The translations under genes were made by a program, and so were the position numbers. DNA of 22,245 bases from the NCBI GenBank assembly GCA_021648045.1, contig JAKITM010000036.1, forward strand, positions 1 to 22,245. Reading direction: 5' to 3'. This document shows, in pieces, positions 8,273 to 16,036 of the stretch. The notes under the pieces were generated by a model that did no database searches, had not been told where the DNA came from, and worked only from the letters and a program-made list of their open reading frames with translations. Position 1 is the stretch's first letter. Each line of letters starts with the position of its first letter. The stretch is from Lysobacterales bacterium. GTDB taxonomy: Bacteria; Pseudomonadota; Gammaproteobacteria; Xanthomonadales; SZUA-36.

Positions 8273-9091
8273 TTAATTACCACCGTATAACTGACCTAAC
8301 ATTTTTTTGTAACCGACATAATCAGCCGCGTCAGCCGCAATTATTTCAGTCGCATTAATCTCATGCAACGCAGAAAAGGCTTTCTCGTCTTCATGCAGTT
8401 TCAGCAGGGCTTGTGTAATCGCCGCTTTGACTTCATCGTTAACATTGGCAGATGCTGATAATGTCAGGCCCGGGAAGCTTTTAGAAGTATATACAGGATG
8501 CAGGTTCTGATATTGCTCAACTAACCAGAAAGGAGCTACCGCAGCATCTGCTTCCATACTGAAAGTCATTTCTACACCATCAAGCCATGTAGCGGCGTTT
8601 GAAGTGATCACAGGTTGAGAAAATGGATTCGGGAAGGCATCTAGCAACACTAGATAACCGAGACTGGGAGCAGCCAGCGTGGATATGACTCTACCCACAA
8701 ACTGGTCCAGTTGATCGTCTGCATAAGCACTACCGGTAAGTATGGAGTAGCTGACTTCCTCTTTTACCCGTACTAGCGGTGTATAGCCCTGGTTTTGAAT
8801 CCGGTAATCAGTAATGGGCGCATCTTCCAGCACCAGATCAGGTGTATCGCCATTGCGAACACTTAACCAGTGCTGCTGGAAATCACGCGGGGACTTCAAG
8901 GTGATGGTATGCCCGCTGGTAGCGTTTAGATATTCAATTAAAGGTGCGTATACTTCAGCCGCGCGTTCTTGCGGGTAGCTAGGCTGCACCATCAAGGTGA
9001 GCTCTTCGGCACTGGTTTGGCTGGTCAATAAACCGCCAAGCAAAAATAAAGAAATTGTTAGTAAGGCTGGTTTTTCAGTAATGTTTTTCAT
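8273..9091 (-). CDS. Secreted PhnD-like periplasmic substrate-binding protein
   Basis: The 272-residue protein begins with a clear signal peptide: a lysine-containing start, hydrophobic core LLTISLFLLGGLL and a likely cleavage after TSA (residue 28). The mature part starts ELTLMVQPSYPQERAAEVYAPLIEYL, the pattern of the phosphate/phosphite/phosphonate-binding (PhnD-like, type 2 periplasmic binding) family. PDLVLEDAPITDYR and the later APSLGYLVLLDAF fit the two-lobed ligand-binding fold. There is no ATPase or permease gene beside it, so it may serve a distant transporter or a sensor. The ligand cannot be assigned from sequence. It has its own possible promoter in the 112-base gap after ygfZ and ends at a shared terminator. 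Confidence 0.8.
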   Translation of the reverse strand: MKNITEKPALLTISLFLLGGLLTSQTSAEELTLMVQPSYPQERAAEVYAPLIEYLNATSGHTITLKSPRDFQQHWLSVRNGDTPDLVLEDAPITDYRIQNQGYTPLVRVKEEVSYSILTGSAYADDQLDQFVGRVISTLAAPSLGYLVLLDAFPNPFSQPVITSNAATWLDGVEMTFSMEADAAVAPFWLVEQYQNLHPVYTSKSFPGLTLSASANVNDEVKAAITQALLKLHEDEKAFSALHEINATEIIAADAADYVGYKKMLGQLYGGN

Positions 9092-9150
9092 ATTGTTTTT
9101 TCTTCTTTTATATTCATCAACTAACCCCTCCCTGGGTGATTTGAAACCTT

Positions 9151-9178
9151 ATAATACTCCATCTATTGAAAAAGTCGA
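9151..9178 (-). promoter_or_regulatory. Possible sigma-70 promoter of the PhnD-like gene
   Basis: On the - strand TCGACT (9173-9178) and TATTAT (9151-9156) are spaced by 16 bases, about 60 bases before the ATG at 9091. Both hexamers are near consensus, but the site is predicted only by eye. Confidence 0.35.
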
Positions 9179-9203
9179 ATTTTGTGATCAATCAACAGCG
9201 GTG

Positions 9204-10049
9204 TTATGCCTGATCGAAGACAATATTCCCGCCTATGTGTTGAGCATTATCATCGGTAAAATTCAATTCGCTACCTGCGGCAAGTGCAGCACAACTGACC
9301 ACAGTTAGACCATGGGCTTCACTGCCTAGACTAATGCTGTTCAAGCGTTGACCCTGGCGTTTACCAGAATGATCACGGAGATAATTCGCCGCAGCAAGCG
9401 CGTCACTGTTGATGTTAGCATGAAATTTTTGAGTGGTATGTTTAGCTTTGCCGAGATACTTGAGCCGGGCAATGATTTCCTGACCAGGATAACAGCCTTT
9501 GTCAAAATCAACCGCGTTATTTTCTATCAGACCAAGTGACTGCGGCAGGTGCTGGCAGCTAGTGCGTTGATCCAACCACACCATTCCGCTATCGAAATCT
9601 GCTATCGACCATGCCGCCAAGCCCTCGGCGTTGACGGGTTTATCAGCTTTCAGCGTAGGTCCTATGCGAAATGATCGTGATTCATCTAGGGGGTGCGGAA
9701 AGATAATATCGGTGCCTGCTTTATGCTCATTACTGCCATAAACTTGGCTATCTACAATAAGCTCAAATTCAACCTTTGCCCGAAAGCGATATTTTAACAA
9801 AGTGTTTAATACATCATCTTTGAGCACAGTCGGAATCAACATATAAAAGCCCCCATCAATGAATGCCAAAATCAAGGTGCTAATTACACGACCCTTAGGT
9901 TCGCAATAGGCACCGAGGCGCGACTGCCCATTTTCGATCCGCTCGACATCGATAGTCAGTTGGGATTGTAAAAATGTGTTGGCATCACTGCCATGTACTT
10001 TTAAACAGAGCAGGGTGGTTAGTGGAACTTTAGGCATTAATTTGTTCAT
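9204..10049 (-). CDS. ygfZ: YgfZ/GcvT-domain folate-binding protein, Fe-S cluster maintenance
   Basis: The protein has the aminomethyltransferase (GcvT)-like fold of YgfZ and the diagnostic motif KGCYPGQEIIAR with its conserved cysteine. Near the N-terminus, LLCLKVHGSDANTFLQSQLTIDV and GAYCEPKGRVISTL match the folate-binding region. YgfZ helps build or repair certain iron-sulfur enzymes in a tetrahydrofolate-dependent way. The start is uncertain: ATG at 10049 gives 281 residues, a TTG at 10070 would add seven, and ATG at 10037 would begin MPKVPLTT. None has a convincing ribosome-binding site. It is divergent from the sdh operon. In Escherichia coli ygfZ is divergent from ygfYX (sdhE-ygfX); here the same genes lie in one neighbourhood but with sdhCDAB between them. 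Confidence 0.9.
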   Translation of the reverse strand: MNKLMPKVPLTTLLCLKVHGSDANTFLQSQLTIDVERIENGQSRLGAYCEPKGRVISTLILAFIDGGFYMLIPTVLKDDVLNTLLKYRFRAKVEFELIVDSQVYGSNEHKAGTDIIFPHPLDESRSFRIGPTLKADKPVNAEGLAAWSIADFDSGMVWLDQRTSCQHLPQSLGLIENNAVDFDKGCYPGQEIIARLKYLGKAKHTTQKFHANINSDALAAANYLRDHSGKRQGQRLNSISLGSEAHGLTVVSCAALAAGSELNFTDDNAQHIGGNIVFDQA

Positions 10050-10161
10050 TATAAAGGCGAGACCAAACAAGAATGATTTTCATTTAAGGGGCTATAATAC
10101 TCCTAATAGCGTAGGAATTCATTCTTACTGGCGATAAAACCTCTACGAAAAGAAATTAAAA

Positions 10162-10219
10162 TTGATTATCGTCTACACGAATTTATTATTAGCGATATAA
10201 TCATGCGATAACATATAAT
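10162..10219 (+). promoter_or_regulatory. Candidate promoter region of the sdh operon
   Basis: Two sigma-70-like arrangements overlap here. TTGATT (10162-10167) and TATTAT (10184-10189) are spaced by 16 bases; TCTACA (10172-10177) and a consensus TATAAT (10196-10201) by 18. A further TATAAT is at 10214-10219 without a good -35. The region is A+T-rich and lies just before the first sdh-associated gene. Which element is used is not known. Confidence 0.45.
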
Positions 10220-10220
10220 C

Positions 10221-10478
10221 GTGACCAGACTCACGCATGCGGTAATACATTCAATGCAGCAAGACTCAAAAACAATTGGTGGTATACAAATTGCCGGCGA
10301 GCTTAACAGTTCAGTAACTTCTCCTGAGAAGCTATCCGCTGCTAGCAAACCCTCCCAGTTGCAGGTGGATGATCAGGCTAAGCCAACAAATTCTGCGCGT
10401 GAAATTGGAGGCCCTGCCGGCCCAGAGCCCACTCGCTATGGCGATTGGCAGGTCAACGGTCGTTGTAGTGATTTTTAG
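10221..10478 (+). CDS. DUF1674/SDHAF4-family succinate dehydrogenase assembly factor
   Basis: This 85-residue protein has a variable polar N-terminal part and ends in the signature of the SDHAF4 (Sdh8, DUF1674) family: EIGGPAGPEPTRYGDW followed by GRCSDF at the extreme C-terminus. In eukaryotes SDHAF4 binds the flavinylated SdhA subunit and helps it join SdhB while limiting harmful side reactions. The position 28 bases before sdhC strongly supports the same role here. The start is unclear: GTG at 10221 gives 85 residues and ATG at 10254 gives 74 (MQQDSKTIGGI); neither has a clear ribosome-binding site. The conserved part is unaffected. The family assignment is from recognisable motif; the function in this bacterium is inference from homology and context. 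Confidence 0.88.
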   Translation: MTRLTHAVIHSMQQDSKTIGGIQIAGELNSSVTSPEKLSAASKPSQLQVDDQAKPTNSAREIGGPAGPEPTRYGDWQVNGRCSDF

Positions 10479-10506
10479 GCGTTTATTCAATGGAGATCAA
10501 TAGATA

Positions 10507-10923
10507 ATGGCAACCGAAAAAAATACGCCAGAGCGACACCAAAGACCAATATCGCCTTTTATGATTGGTCCATATTATAAGCCGCAACTGAGCTCCATTC
10601 TGTCGATAGCCCACCGCGCAAGTGGGGTGTTTCTGTCAGTTTTTGGTTCGGCACTTTTAATATACTGGCTGGTTGCACTCAGCCAAGGTGCGCAAGCCTA
10701 CCAAGCTGCAATGCTTTGGCTTGTATCTATCCCCGGAATGCTATTGCTAGCCACCCTGTGTTTTGCCATTTATTATCACTTTTTCAATGGTATTCGCCAT
10801 CTGATCTGGGATACTGGAAGAATGCTGAAGATTGAACAGGCCAATCGCTCGGCGATTTTTGTATTGTCGGGTTCATTCATTGCATCTGTACTAACCATTG
10901 CTACAGTAGGAGGTTGGTTATGA
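10507..10923 (+). CDS. sdhC: Succinate dehydrogenase cytochrome b556 subunit
   Basis: SdhC is one of two membrane anchors of complex II. The 138-residue protein has three hydrophobic helices (about 38-60, 68-92, 114-136). Conserved sites are visible: Ser33, His36 and Arg37 in SIAHRASG, corresponding to the ubiquinone-site serine and arginine, and His91 in YHFFNGIRHLIWD, corresponding to the haem b ligand. A GGAGAT ribosome-binding site lies about 10 bases before the ATG. Its TGA overlaps the sdhD ATG by four bases. Confidence 0.95.
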   Translation: MATEKNTPERHQRPISPFMIGPYYKPQLSSILSIAHRASGVFLSVFGSALLIYWLVALSQGAQAYQAAMLWLVSIPGMLLLATLCFAIYYHFFNGIRHLIWDTGRMLKIEQANRSAIFVLSGSFIASVLTIATVGGWL

Positions 10924-11297
10924 AAATGCGCCATCCCTTAGCCCATGCCCGTGGCCTTGGTAGTGCCAAGTCCGGTACCTCTCATTGGTGGGGGCAGCGG
11001 GTTACAGCCTTGTTATTAATCCCGTTGGTTATCTGGATGTTGTATGTGGTAATTGTTTATGCCGGACAGCCTTTTCAGGTGATACAGACCTTTTTTAGGC
11101 AAACAATAAACAGCATTCTTGCCATTCTGCTGGTCCTCACCATGCTCCGGCATGCGCAGTTGGGTATGCAGGTGGTTATTGAGGATTATGTACATTCACA
11201 GCCGCTGGAGACCATTTTGCAGTTGCTGGTAAAACTTTTCGCTTTTGCAGGTGCAGTGACCGGCGTGCTGGCGGTAATTCGTCTGGCAGTGCAGTAG
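10920..11297 (+). CDS. sdhD: Succinate dehydrogenase membrane anchor subunit
   Basis: The 125-residue protein has three transmembrane helices and forms the quinone- and haem-binding anchor with SdhC. His78 in LRHAQLGMQ matches the second haem b ligand, and Asp89-Tyr90 in EDYVHS match the conserved quinone-site residues. I use the ATG at 10920 because a very good ribosome-binding site, TAGGAGG, ends 6 bases before it; a TTG two codons upstream is in frame but poorly placed. The gene overlaps sdhC by four bases and is 11 bases from sdhA. Confidence 0.94.
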   Translation: MKMRHPLAHARGLGSAKSGTSHWWGQRVTALLLIPLVIWMLYVVIVYAGQPFQVIQTFFRQTINSILAILLVLTMLRHAQLGMQVVIEDYVHSQPLETILQLLVKLFAFAGAVTGVLAVIRLAVQ

Positions 11298-11308
11298 GAA
11301 TTTAATTC

Positions 11309-13102
11309 ATGTCGAACGCTTATAAAATACAAGAACATAAATATGATGTCATCGTAGTGGGTGCCGGTGGTGCGGGTTTGCGCGCGACAATGGGGCTAGC
11401 TGCGGCCGGCCTGAAAACAGCGGCATTAACCAAGGTTTTTCCCACTCGCAGTCATACCGTGGCAGCCCAGGGAGGCATGTCAGCGGCACTGGGTAATATG
11501 GGCGAGGATGACTGGCGCTGGCATATGTATGACACCATTAAAGGTTCAGATTGGCTGGGTGATCAGGATGCTATCGAATATATGTGTCGTGAGGCAGTTC
11601 CAGCAGTTATAGAATTGGAACATTATGGCGTGCCGTTTTCCCGCACCGAAGAAGGCAAGATTTACCAACGCCCGTTTGGTGGTATGACCACTAATTTTGG
11701 TGAGGGCGGCGCGGCTCAACGCACCTGTGCTGCTGCTGATCGTACCGGGCATGCGATCTTGCATACCCTGTATCAGCAAGCCTTAAAACATGATGCTACT
11801 TTTTATATTGAGTATTTCGCCTTAGATCTGCTGATGGATGATGATGGTGTATGTAAAGGCGTGTTGGCTTGGGATTTGTCGGAAGGTACATTGCACCTAT
11901 TTCGTGCTCATGCCGTTATTCTTGCCACCGGCGGCTATGGCAGAACTTACTTCTCCTGTACCTCGGCACATACTTGCACCGGTGATGGTGCAGGCATGAC
12001 CCTGCGGGCAGGTTTGCCGCTGCAGGATATGGAATTTATTCAGTTTCATCCCACCGGTATTTACGGCGCTGGTCCGCTGATAACCGAAGGTGTGCGCGGA
12101 GAGGGTGGTTTTCTAACCAACTCTGAGGGCGAGCGCTTTATGGAACGCTATGCACCTAGTGCTAAAGATCTGGCTTCCCGAGATGTGGTTAGTCGGGCAA
12201 TGACAATGGAAGTTCAGGAAGGCCGTGGCGTCGGTCCGGAAAAAGATCATATTTTCCTTAACTTGCAGCATCTGGGTGCAGATGTAATTAATGAACGCTT
12301 ACCCGGAATTGCAGAGTCTGCGATGATTTTTGCTAATGTAGATGTCACCAAAGACCCGATTCCTGTATTGCCCACCTGTCATTACAATATGGGCGGCATA
12401 CCAACCAATTATCATGGCGAAGTTGTGCATATTAAAGACGACGATCCGGATGCCGTTGTGCCGGGGTTGTTCGCCATTGGCGAGGCAGCCTGTGTTTCTG
12501 TACATGGCGCTAATCGTCTTGGTTCCAACTCATTGCTTGATATCGTGGTGTTTGGGCGCGCGGTCGCGCATCGCTGTGCTGAAATTATCAAGCCGGATAC
12601 CAAACACACCGACACCGATCAAGATAAGCTGAATGCTTTAGTGGAGGATTTTGATCGCTTACGCTATGCCGATGGGTCTAAATCCACATCAGAAATTCGC
12701 CTAGCTATGCAAAAAACCATGCAGTCGAATGCTGCTGTGTTCCGCACCGAAGAAACCCTTCAGGAAGGCTGTAACAAAATCAGCGCGATCTGGGATTCAT
12801 TTAGCGATGTAGGCGTTAGTGATCGCTCTTTGATCTGGAATTCCGACCTAGTAGAGACCCTAGAGTTACGCAATTTACTCGGAAATGCCATCGCTACGAT
12901 GTATGGCGCTGAAAACCGTAAGGAAAGCCGCGGTGCCCATGCACGCGAGGATTATTCCGAACGCGATGATGAAAATTGGATGAAGCATTCGCTATTGAGT
13001 GTTGATACCAATGGCAAGGTTGATATCCAGTATCGCCCCGTACACATGTATACGCTGACCGATGAAGTTGAAGTGGTTCCACCAAAAGCTCGTGTTTACT
13101 AA
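11309..13102 (+). CDS. sdhA: Succinate dehydrogenase flavoprotein subunit
   Basis: SdhA oxidises succinate to fumarate with a covalently bound FAD. The 597 residues carry the N-terminal dinucleotide motif VVGAGGAGLRA (about 17-27), the FAD-linking His49 in TRSHTVAAQGG, His247 in FHPTGIYGAG, and the catalytic Arg291 in ASRDVVSRA. The C-terminal CHYNMGGIPTN, GEAACVSVHGANRLGSNSLLD and REDYSERDDENW motifs are typical. A TAGGAAT ribosome-binding site precedes the ATG. Maturation needs flavinylation; the sdhE gene downstream and the SDHAF4-type gene upstream both act on this subunit in known systems. Confidence 0.98.
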   Translation: MSNAYKIQEHKYDVIVVGAGGAGLRATMGLAAAGLKTAALTKVFPTRSHTVAAQGGMSAALGNMGEDDWRWHMYDTIKGSDWLGDQDAIEYMCREAVPAVIELEHYGVPFSRTEEGKIYQRPFGGMTTNFGEGGAAQRTCAAADRTGHAILHTLYQQALKHDATFYIEYFALDLLMDDDGVCKGVLAWDLSEGTLHLFRAHAVILATGGYGRTYFSCTSAHTCTGDGAGMTLRAGLPLQDMEFIQFHPTGIYGAGPLITEGVRGEGGFLTNSEGERFMERYAPSAKDLASRDVVSRAMTMEVQEGRGVGPEKDHIFLNLQHLGADVINERLPGIAESAMIFANVDVTKDPIPVLPTCHYNMGGIPTNYHGEVVHIKDDDPDAVVPGLFAIGEAACVSVHGANRLGSNSLLDIVVFGRAVAHRCAEIIKPDTKHTDTDQDKLNALVEDFDRLRYADGSKSTSEIRLAMQKTMQSNAAVFRTEETLQEGCNKISAIWDSFSDVGVSDRSLIWNSDLVETLELRNLLGNAIATMYGAENRKESRGAHAREDYSERDDENWMKHSLLSVDTNGKVDIQYRPVHMYTLTDEVEVVPPKARVY

Positions 13103-13122
13103 GGATTGATTAAGGAATGATT

Positions 13123-13908
13123 ATGGCAGAGTTAAGCCTACCCAAAAATTCAAAAGTCTCTAAAGGCCAGCATTATCCCGCAGCGCAAAGTGCTGCGCGA
13201 ATTAAGACCGTCAAGGTATATCGCTGGGACCCGGATACCGGTGAAAACCCGCGGCTTGATAGTTTTGATATTGACCTTGATAACTGCGGGCCGATGGTAC
13301 TTGATGCGATTATAAAAATAAAAAATGAAATCGATCAAACCCTAACATTCAGGCGTTCCTGCCGCGAAGGCATTTGCGGTAGTTGTGCGATGAATATCAA
13401 CGGCACCAATACTCTGGCCTGCACTATGGCAATCCGTGATATTAGTGGCGACATCAAAATTTATCCGTTGCCGCATATGTCCGTGGTTAAAGATCTGGTT
13501 CCGGATATGACCCATTTTTATGCCCAATATGCTTCTATCAAACCCTGGTTGCGCACCCAGAGCCCAACCCCCGCAGATAAAGAACGCAAACAGTCTGTGG
13601 AGGCCCGTAAACAACTCGATGGGCTGTATGAATGTATTTTGTGTGCCTGCTGTTCCACATCCTGTCCCAGCTATTGGTGGAATGGCGACAGATACCTCGG
13701 CCCCGCTGTTTTATTACAGGCTTATCGCTGGATTATTGATTCGCGGGATGAAGATACAGGTACGCGCCTGGATGAACTTGAAGACCCGTTTAAATTATAT
13801 CGCTGCCACACCATTATGAACTGCACCAATACCTGCCCGAAACATTTAAACCCAGCCAAGGCGATTGCTGAAATAAAGAAACTGCTGCTTACCCGTCGGG
13901 GTGTCTAA
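13123..13908 (+). CDS. sdhB: Succinate dehydrogenase iron-sulfur subunit
   Basis: SdhB passes electrons from FAD to quinone through three iron-sulfur clusters. The [2Fe-2S] ligands are in CREGICGSC and the later Cys of NTLACTM; the [4Fe-4S] and [3Fe-4S] ligands are in CILCACCSTSCP and CHTIMNCTNTCP. The protein is 261 residues from the ATG at 13123, longer than the 238 of E. coli, with an extra polar N-terminal segment of about 25 residues. I prefer this ATG to the one at 13117 because AAGGA (13112-13116) is 6 bases before it but touches the other. The gene follows sdhA after 20 bases. Confidence 0.97.
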   Translation: MAELSLPKNSKVSKGQHYPAAQSAARIKTVKVYRWDPDTGENPRLDSFDIDLDNCGPMVLDAIIKIKNEIDQTLTFRRSCREGICGSCAMNINGTNTLACTMAIRDISGDIKIYPLPHMSVVKDLVPDMTHFYAQYASIKPWLRTQSPTPADKERKQSVEARKQLDGLYECILCACCSTSCPSYWWNGDRYLGPAVLLQAYRWIIDSRDEDTGTRLDELEDPFKLYRCHTIMNCTNTCPKHLNPAKAIAEIKKLLLTRRGV

Positions 13909-13932
13909 ATCACTGATCTAAGATTAAAAAAA

Positions 13933-14145
13933 CTGCGTTGGCGCAGTCGGCGTGGGATGCAGGAACTGGATACGCTGTTGAATGACTATCTAGACGCGTT
14001 TTACGCCAGATTAGATGAGCCATCCATAGATTCCCTTGAGCAGTTGCTGGACACTGAAGATGATATGCTATGGCTCTGGCTTTCAGGCCAGAAAGCCTGC
14101 GATAACCCCGCGTTTACACGCTTGATTGATGACATTCGACGCTAA
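13933..14145 (+). CDS. sdhE: SdhE/SDHAF2-family FAD assembly factor, non-standard start
   Basis: SdhE helps attach FAD to SdhA. The frame gives RWRSRRGMQELDTLL, containing the family's RGxxE motif that is required for flavinylation, followed by a small helical domain ending FTRLIDDIRR. The first ATG in the frame (13957) is the Met inside RGM, so starting there would lose Arg and Gly of the motif. Upstream, back to the sdhB stop, the frame has no ATG, GTG or TTG. The nearest possible start is CTG at 13933 (70 residues), with ATC at 13909 as another option; neither has a clear ribosome-binding site. The family is usually 80-90 residues. The gene is in the same frame as sdhB and 24 bases after it. 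The family call is firm; the start is a guess. Confidence 0.82.
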   Translation: MRWRSRRGMQELDTLLNDYLDAFYARLDEPSIDSLEQLLDTEDDMLWLWLSGQKACDNPAFTRLIDDIRR

Positions 14146-14578
14146 GATTAATCTCCAGCCTGGCTTTCCAGTTCAGTACTTACTGGGATTTATCCTGGTC
14201 GCAGCTGCCGTTCCGATTTACCTTGCTTTCAAAGCCTACCAATCAGAACTTGACTGGATCTGGAGTGGGCTGCTGTTGGTTATTTCCCTTTTTACTGTGT
14301 TTAGCATTTTCCGTGAACAGCAGAAACAACAACAATACTATTTGCTGATTGAAGGTTCTGCGCCGCTAGTATTGCGCCAAAGGTGTAGTGGAACAGACAC
14401 CTCCTTTACAATTAGCCGCTCTGATTTCACTCTGCAGACGAGTAATATTATTTTTGCCAAACTGCAGTTAGACAAGGGCAGTACAATACATCTGGTGTTT
14501 CATGCATTCTGCAATCATCCGCATGCGTTCAGACGCTTTAAGGTGATGCTGAAAATGTCTGGTTCATCTGATTTTTAA
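14129..14578 (+). CDS. YgfX/CptA-like membrane protein
   Basis: The 149-residue protein starts with INLQPGFPVQ and has two hydrophobic helices (about residues 16-34 and 43-61), then a soluble C-terminal domain. This layout, and overlap with sdhE (the ATG lies 17 bases before the sdhE stop), fits the YgfX family, which is the partner of SdhE (YgfY) in many gammaproteobacteria. In E. coli, YgfX has been described as a toxin named CptA that affects the cytoskeletal proteins MreB and FtsZ, with YgfY as antitoxin, but that role is debated. Sequence similarity to YgfX as I recall it is weak, so the call leans on size, topology and position. A TTG one codon upstream is an alternative start. Confidence 0.65.
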   Translation: MTFDAKINLQPGFPVQYLLGFILVAAAVPIYLAFKAYQSELDWIWSGLLLVISLFTVFSIFREQQKQQQYYLLIEGSAPLVLRQRCSGTDTSFTISRSDFTLQTSNIIFAKLQLDKGSTIHLVFHAFCNHPHAFRRFKVMLKMSGSSDF

Positions 14579-14590
14579 AGCGGGTATAAC

Positions 14591-14612
14591 TTACTTTGAT
14601 GAAATCAAGTAA
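14591..14612 (+). other. A+T-rich hairpin after the sdh operon
   Basis: TTACTTTGAT and ATCAAGTAA pair around GAA with one bulged T. It follows the ygfX-like gene by 12 bases but has no T-run, so it is at most a weak terminator or RNA-end stabiliser. Confidence 0.3.
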
Positions 14613-14703
14613 TTAATGGGTTTGTCTTTAGTAAAAAAAGTTGTATGGTATATTCTGGAAGTTACTTCAACAGTTGAACTCAAGACATAAGATAGAAATA
14701 AAT

Positions 14704-16023
14704 ATGCAAAATCAAAACGAAAATCAAAATCTTGGCCCATACTGGATGCCATTTACGGCAAACCGTTCCTTTAAAGCCTCCCCGCGGATGGTGGTTTCCG
14801 CTCAGGGCCACTATTACACAGCAGAAGACGGTAGCAAGATATTAGATGCGTTTTCGGGGCTATGGACAACAGGCGCGGGCCATTGTCACCCGAAAATCGT
14901 TGAGGCGGTACAGAAGCAGGCGGCTAAACTAGATTATTCAGCGGCATTTCAATTGGGTCATCCACAGGCTTTTGAGCTGGCTGAACGAGTTTGTGAACTG
15001 GCACCAGAAGGTATTAATCACTGTTTTTTTACCAATTCTGGTTCAGAAGCCGTTGATACCGCATTAAAAATTGCGCTTGGCTATCATCGTTTACGCGGAG
15101 AAGGCCACCGTAACCGTTTAATCGGCCGGGAACGCGGCTACCATGGTGTTAATTTTGGTGGTATTTCAGTGGGTGGTATTTCACCCAATCGCAAAATGTT
15201 TAGCACCTCACTGCTGCCTAATGTTGACCACCTGCCGCATACCTTCAATCTGGAAAAACAGGCGTTTTCTAAAGGCCAGCCGGAGTGGGGCGGGCACTTA
15301 GCCGCAGAACTTGAGCGTCTGGTAGCCTTGCACGATGGCAGCAACCTGGCGGCTGTTATCGTCGAGCCCGTTGCTGGGTCGACGGGTATTTTAGTGCCAC
15401 CAGTAGGTTACTTAAAAGCCTTGCGTGAAATATGCGATAAGCACGGTATCTTATTGATATTTGATGAGGTTATTACAGCATTCGGGCGAATTGGTGGAGC
15501 ATTTTCCAGCGATCGTTTCGGCGTAGTGCCAGATATCATCACCTGCGCTAAAGGCCTAACAAATGGCTTTGTGCCGATGGGCGCGGTACTGGTAAAGGAC
15601 GAAATATACCAGCAATTCATGCAGGGGCCAGAAAATGCGATTGAGCTATTCCATGGCTATACTTATTCCGGCCATCCGCTAGCTTGTGCCGCCGGCCTTG
15701 CAGCAATGGATATATACCGTGATGAGGGTGTTTTTGAGCAGGCACGATCGAATGAAAAAATCTTTGAAGATGCACTCCACAGCTTTAAGGGTGTGGAGAA
15801 TGTGATTGATATTCGCAATTTCGGCTTGATGGGTGCAATTGAACTGGCGCCATCCGACCAACCCGGTGCCCGGGGCTTTGCAGTGCATACCGAGTGTTTC
15901 CGTCAGGGCTTATTTGTTCGCAATGGTATGGATATCTTGCAGTTTTCACCTTTCTTTGATGGTGACGAAGACTACTATAGTCAGATCTTTGATACCGTCC
16001 GTAAAATAATCAACACAGTCTAA
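14704..16023 (+). CDS. bauA: Beta-alanine--pyruvate aminotransferase
   Basis: This class III, PLP-dependent omega-aminotransferase transfers the amino group of beta-alanine to pyruvate, giving malonate semialdehyde and alanine. The 439 residues closely follow Pseudomonas BauA as I recall it: YWMPFTANRSF near the start, SGLWTTGAGHCHPKI, TNSGSEAVDTALKIA (cofactor phosphate), GYHGVNFGG, LIFDEVITAFGRIG (the Asp that pairs with the PLP pyridine), and the Schiff-base lysine in CAKGLTNGFVPMG. I start at ATG 14704 because it gives MQNQNENQNLGPYWMPF; a longer frame from TTG 14641 crosses the likely promoter region. It is followed after 30 bases by the dehydrogenase that uses its product. The 125-base gap upstream has only weak promoter-like hexamers. 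Confidence 0.93.
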   Translation: MQNQNENQNLGPYWMPFTANRSFKASPRMVVSAQGHYYTAEDGSKILDAFSGLWTTGAGHCHPKIVEAVQKQAAKLDYSAAFQLGHPQAFELAERVCELAPEGINHCFFTNSGSEAVDTALKIALGYHRLRGEGHRNRLIGRERGYHGVNFGGISVGGISPNRKMFSTSLLPNVDHLPHTFNLEKQAFSKGQPEWGGHLAAELERLVALHDGSNLAAVIVEPVAGSTGILVPPVGYLKALREICDKHGILLIFDEVITAFGRIGGAFSSDRFGVVPDIITCAKGLTNGFVPMGAVLVKDEIYQQFMQGPENAIELFHGYTYSGHPLACAAGLAAMDIYRDEGVFEQARSNEKIFEDALHSFKGVENVIDIRNFGLMGAIELAPSDQPGARGFAVHTECFRQGLFVRNGMDILQFSPFFDGDEDYYSQIFDTVRKIINTV

Positions 16024-16036
16024 ATTTGAGATAACC

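Noticed and set aside
8997..9308. 103-codon + strand frame over the 5' end of the PhnD-like gene and the gap before it
   Set aside because: It is antisense to the signal peptide region and the end of ygfZ, has no family resemblance, and its hydrophobic stretch mirrors the signal peptide on the other strand.
10100..10140. CCTA...TAGG palindrome and nearby TATAAT (10093-10098) as a ygfZ or sdh control site
   Set aside because: The palindrome has only four-base arms and the TATAAT lacks a matching -35; nothing links it to a regulator.
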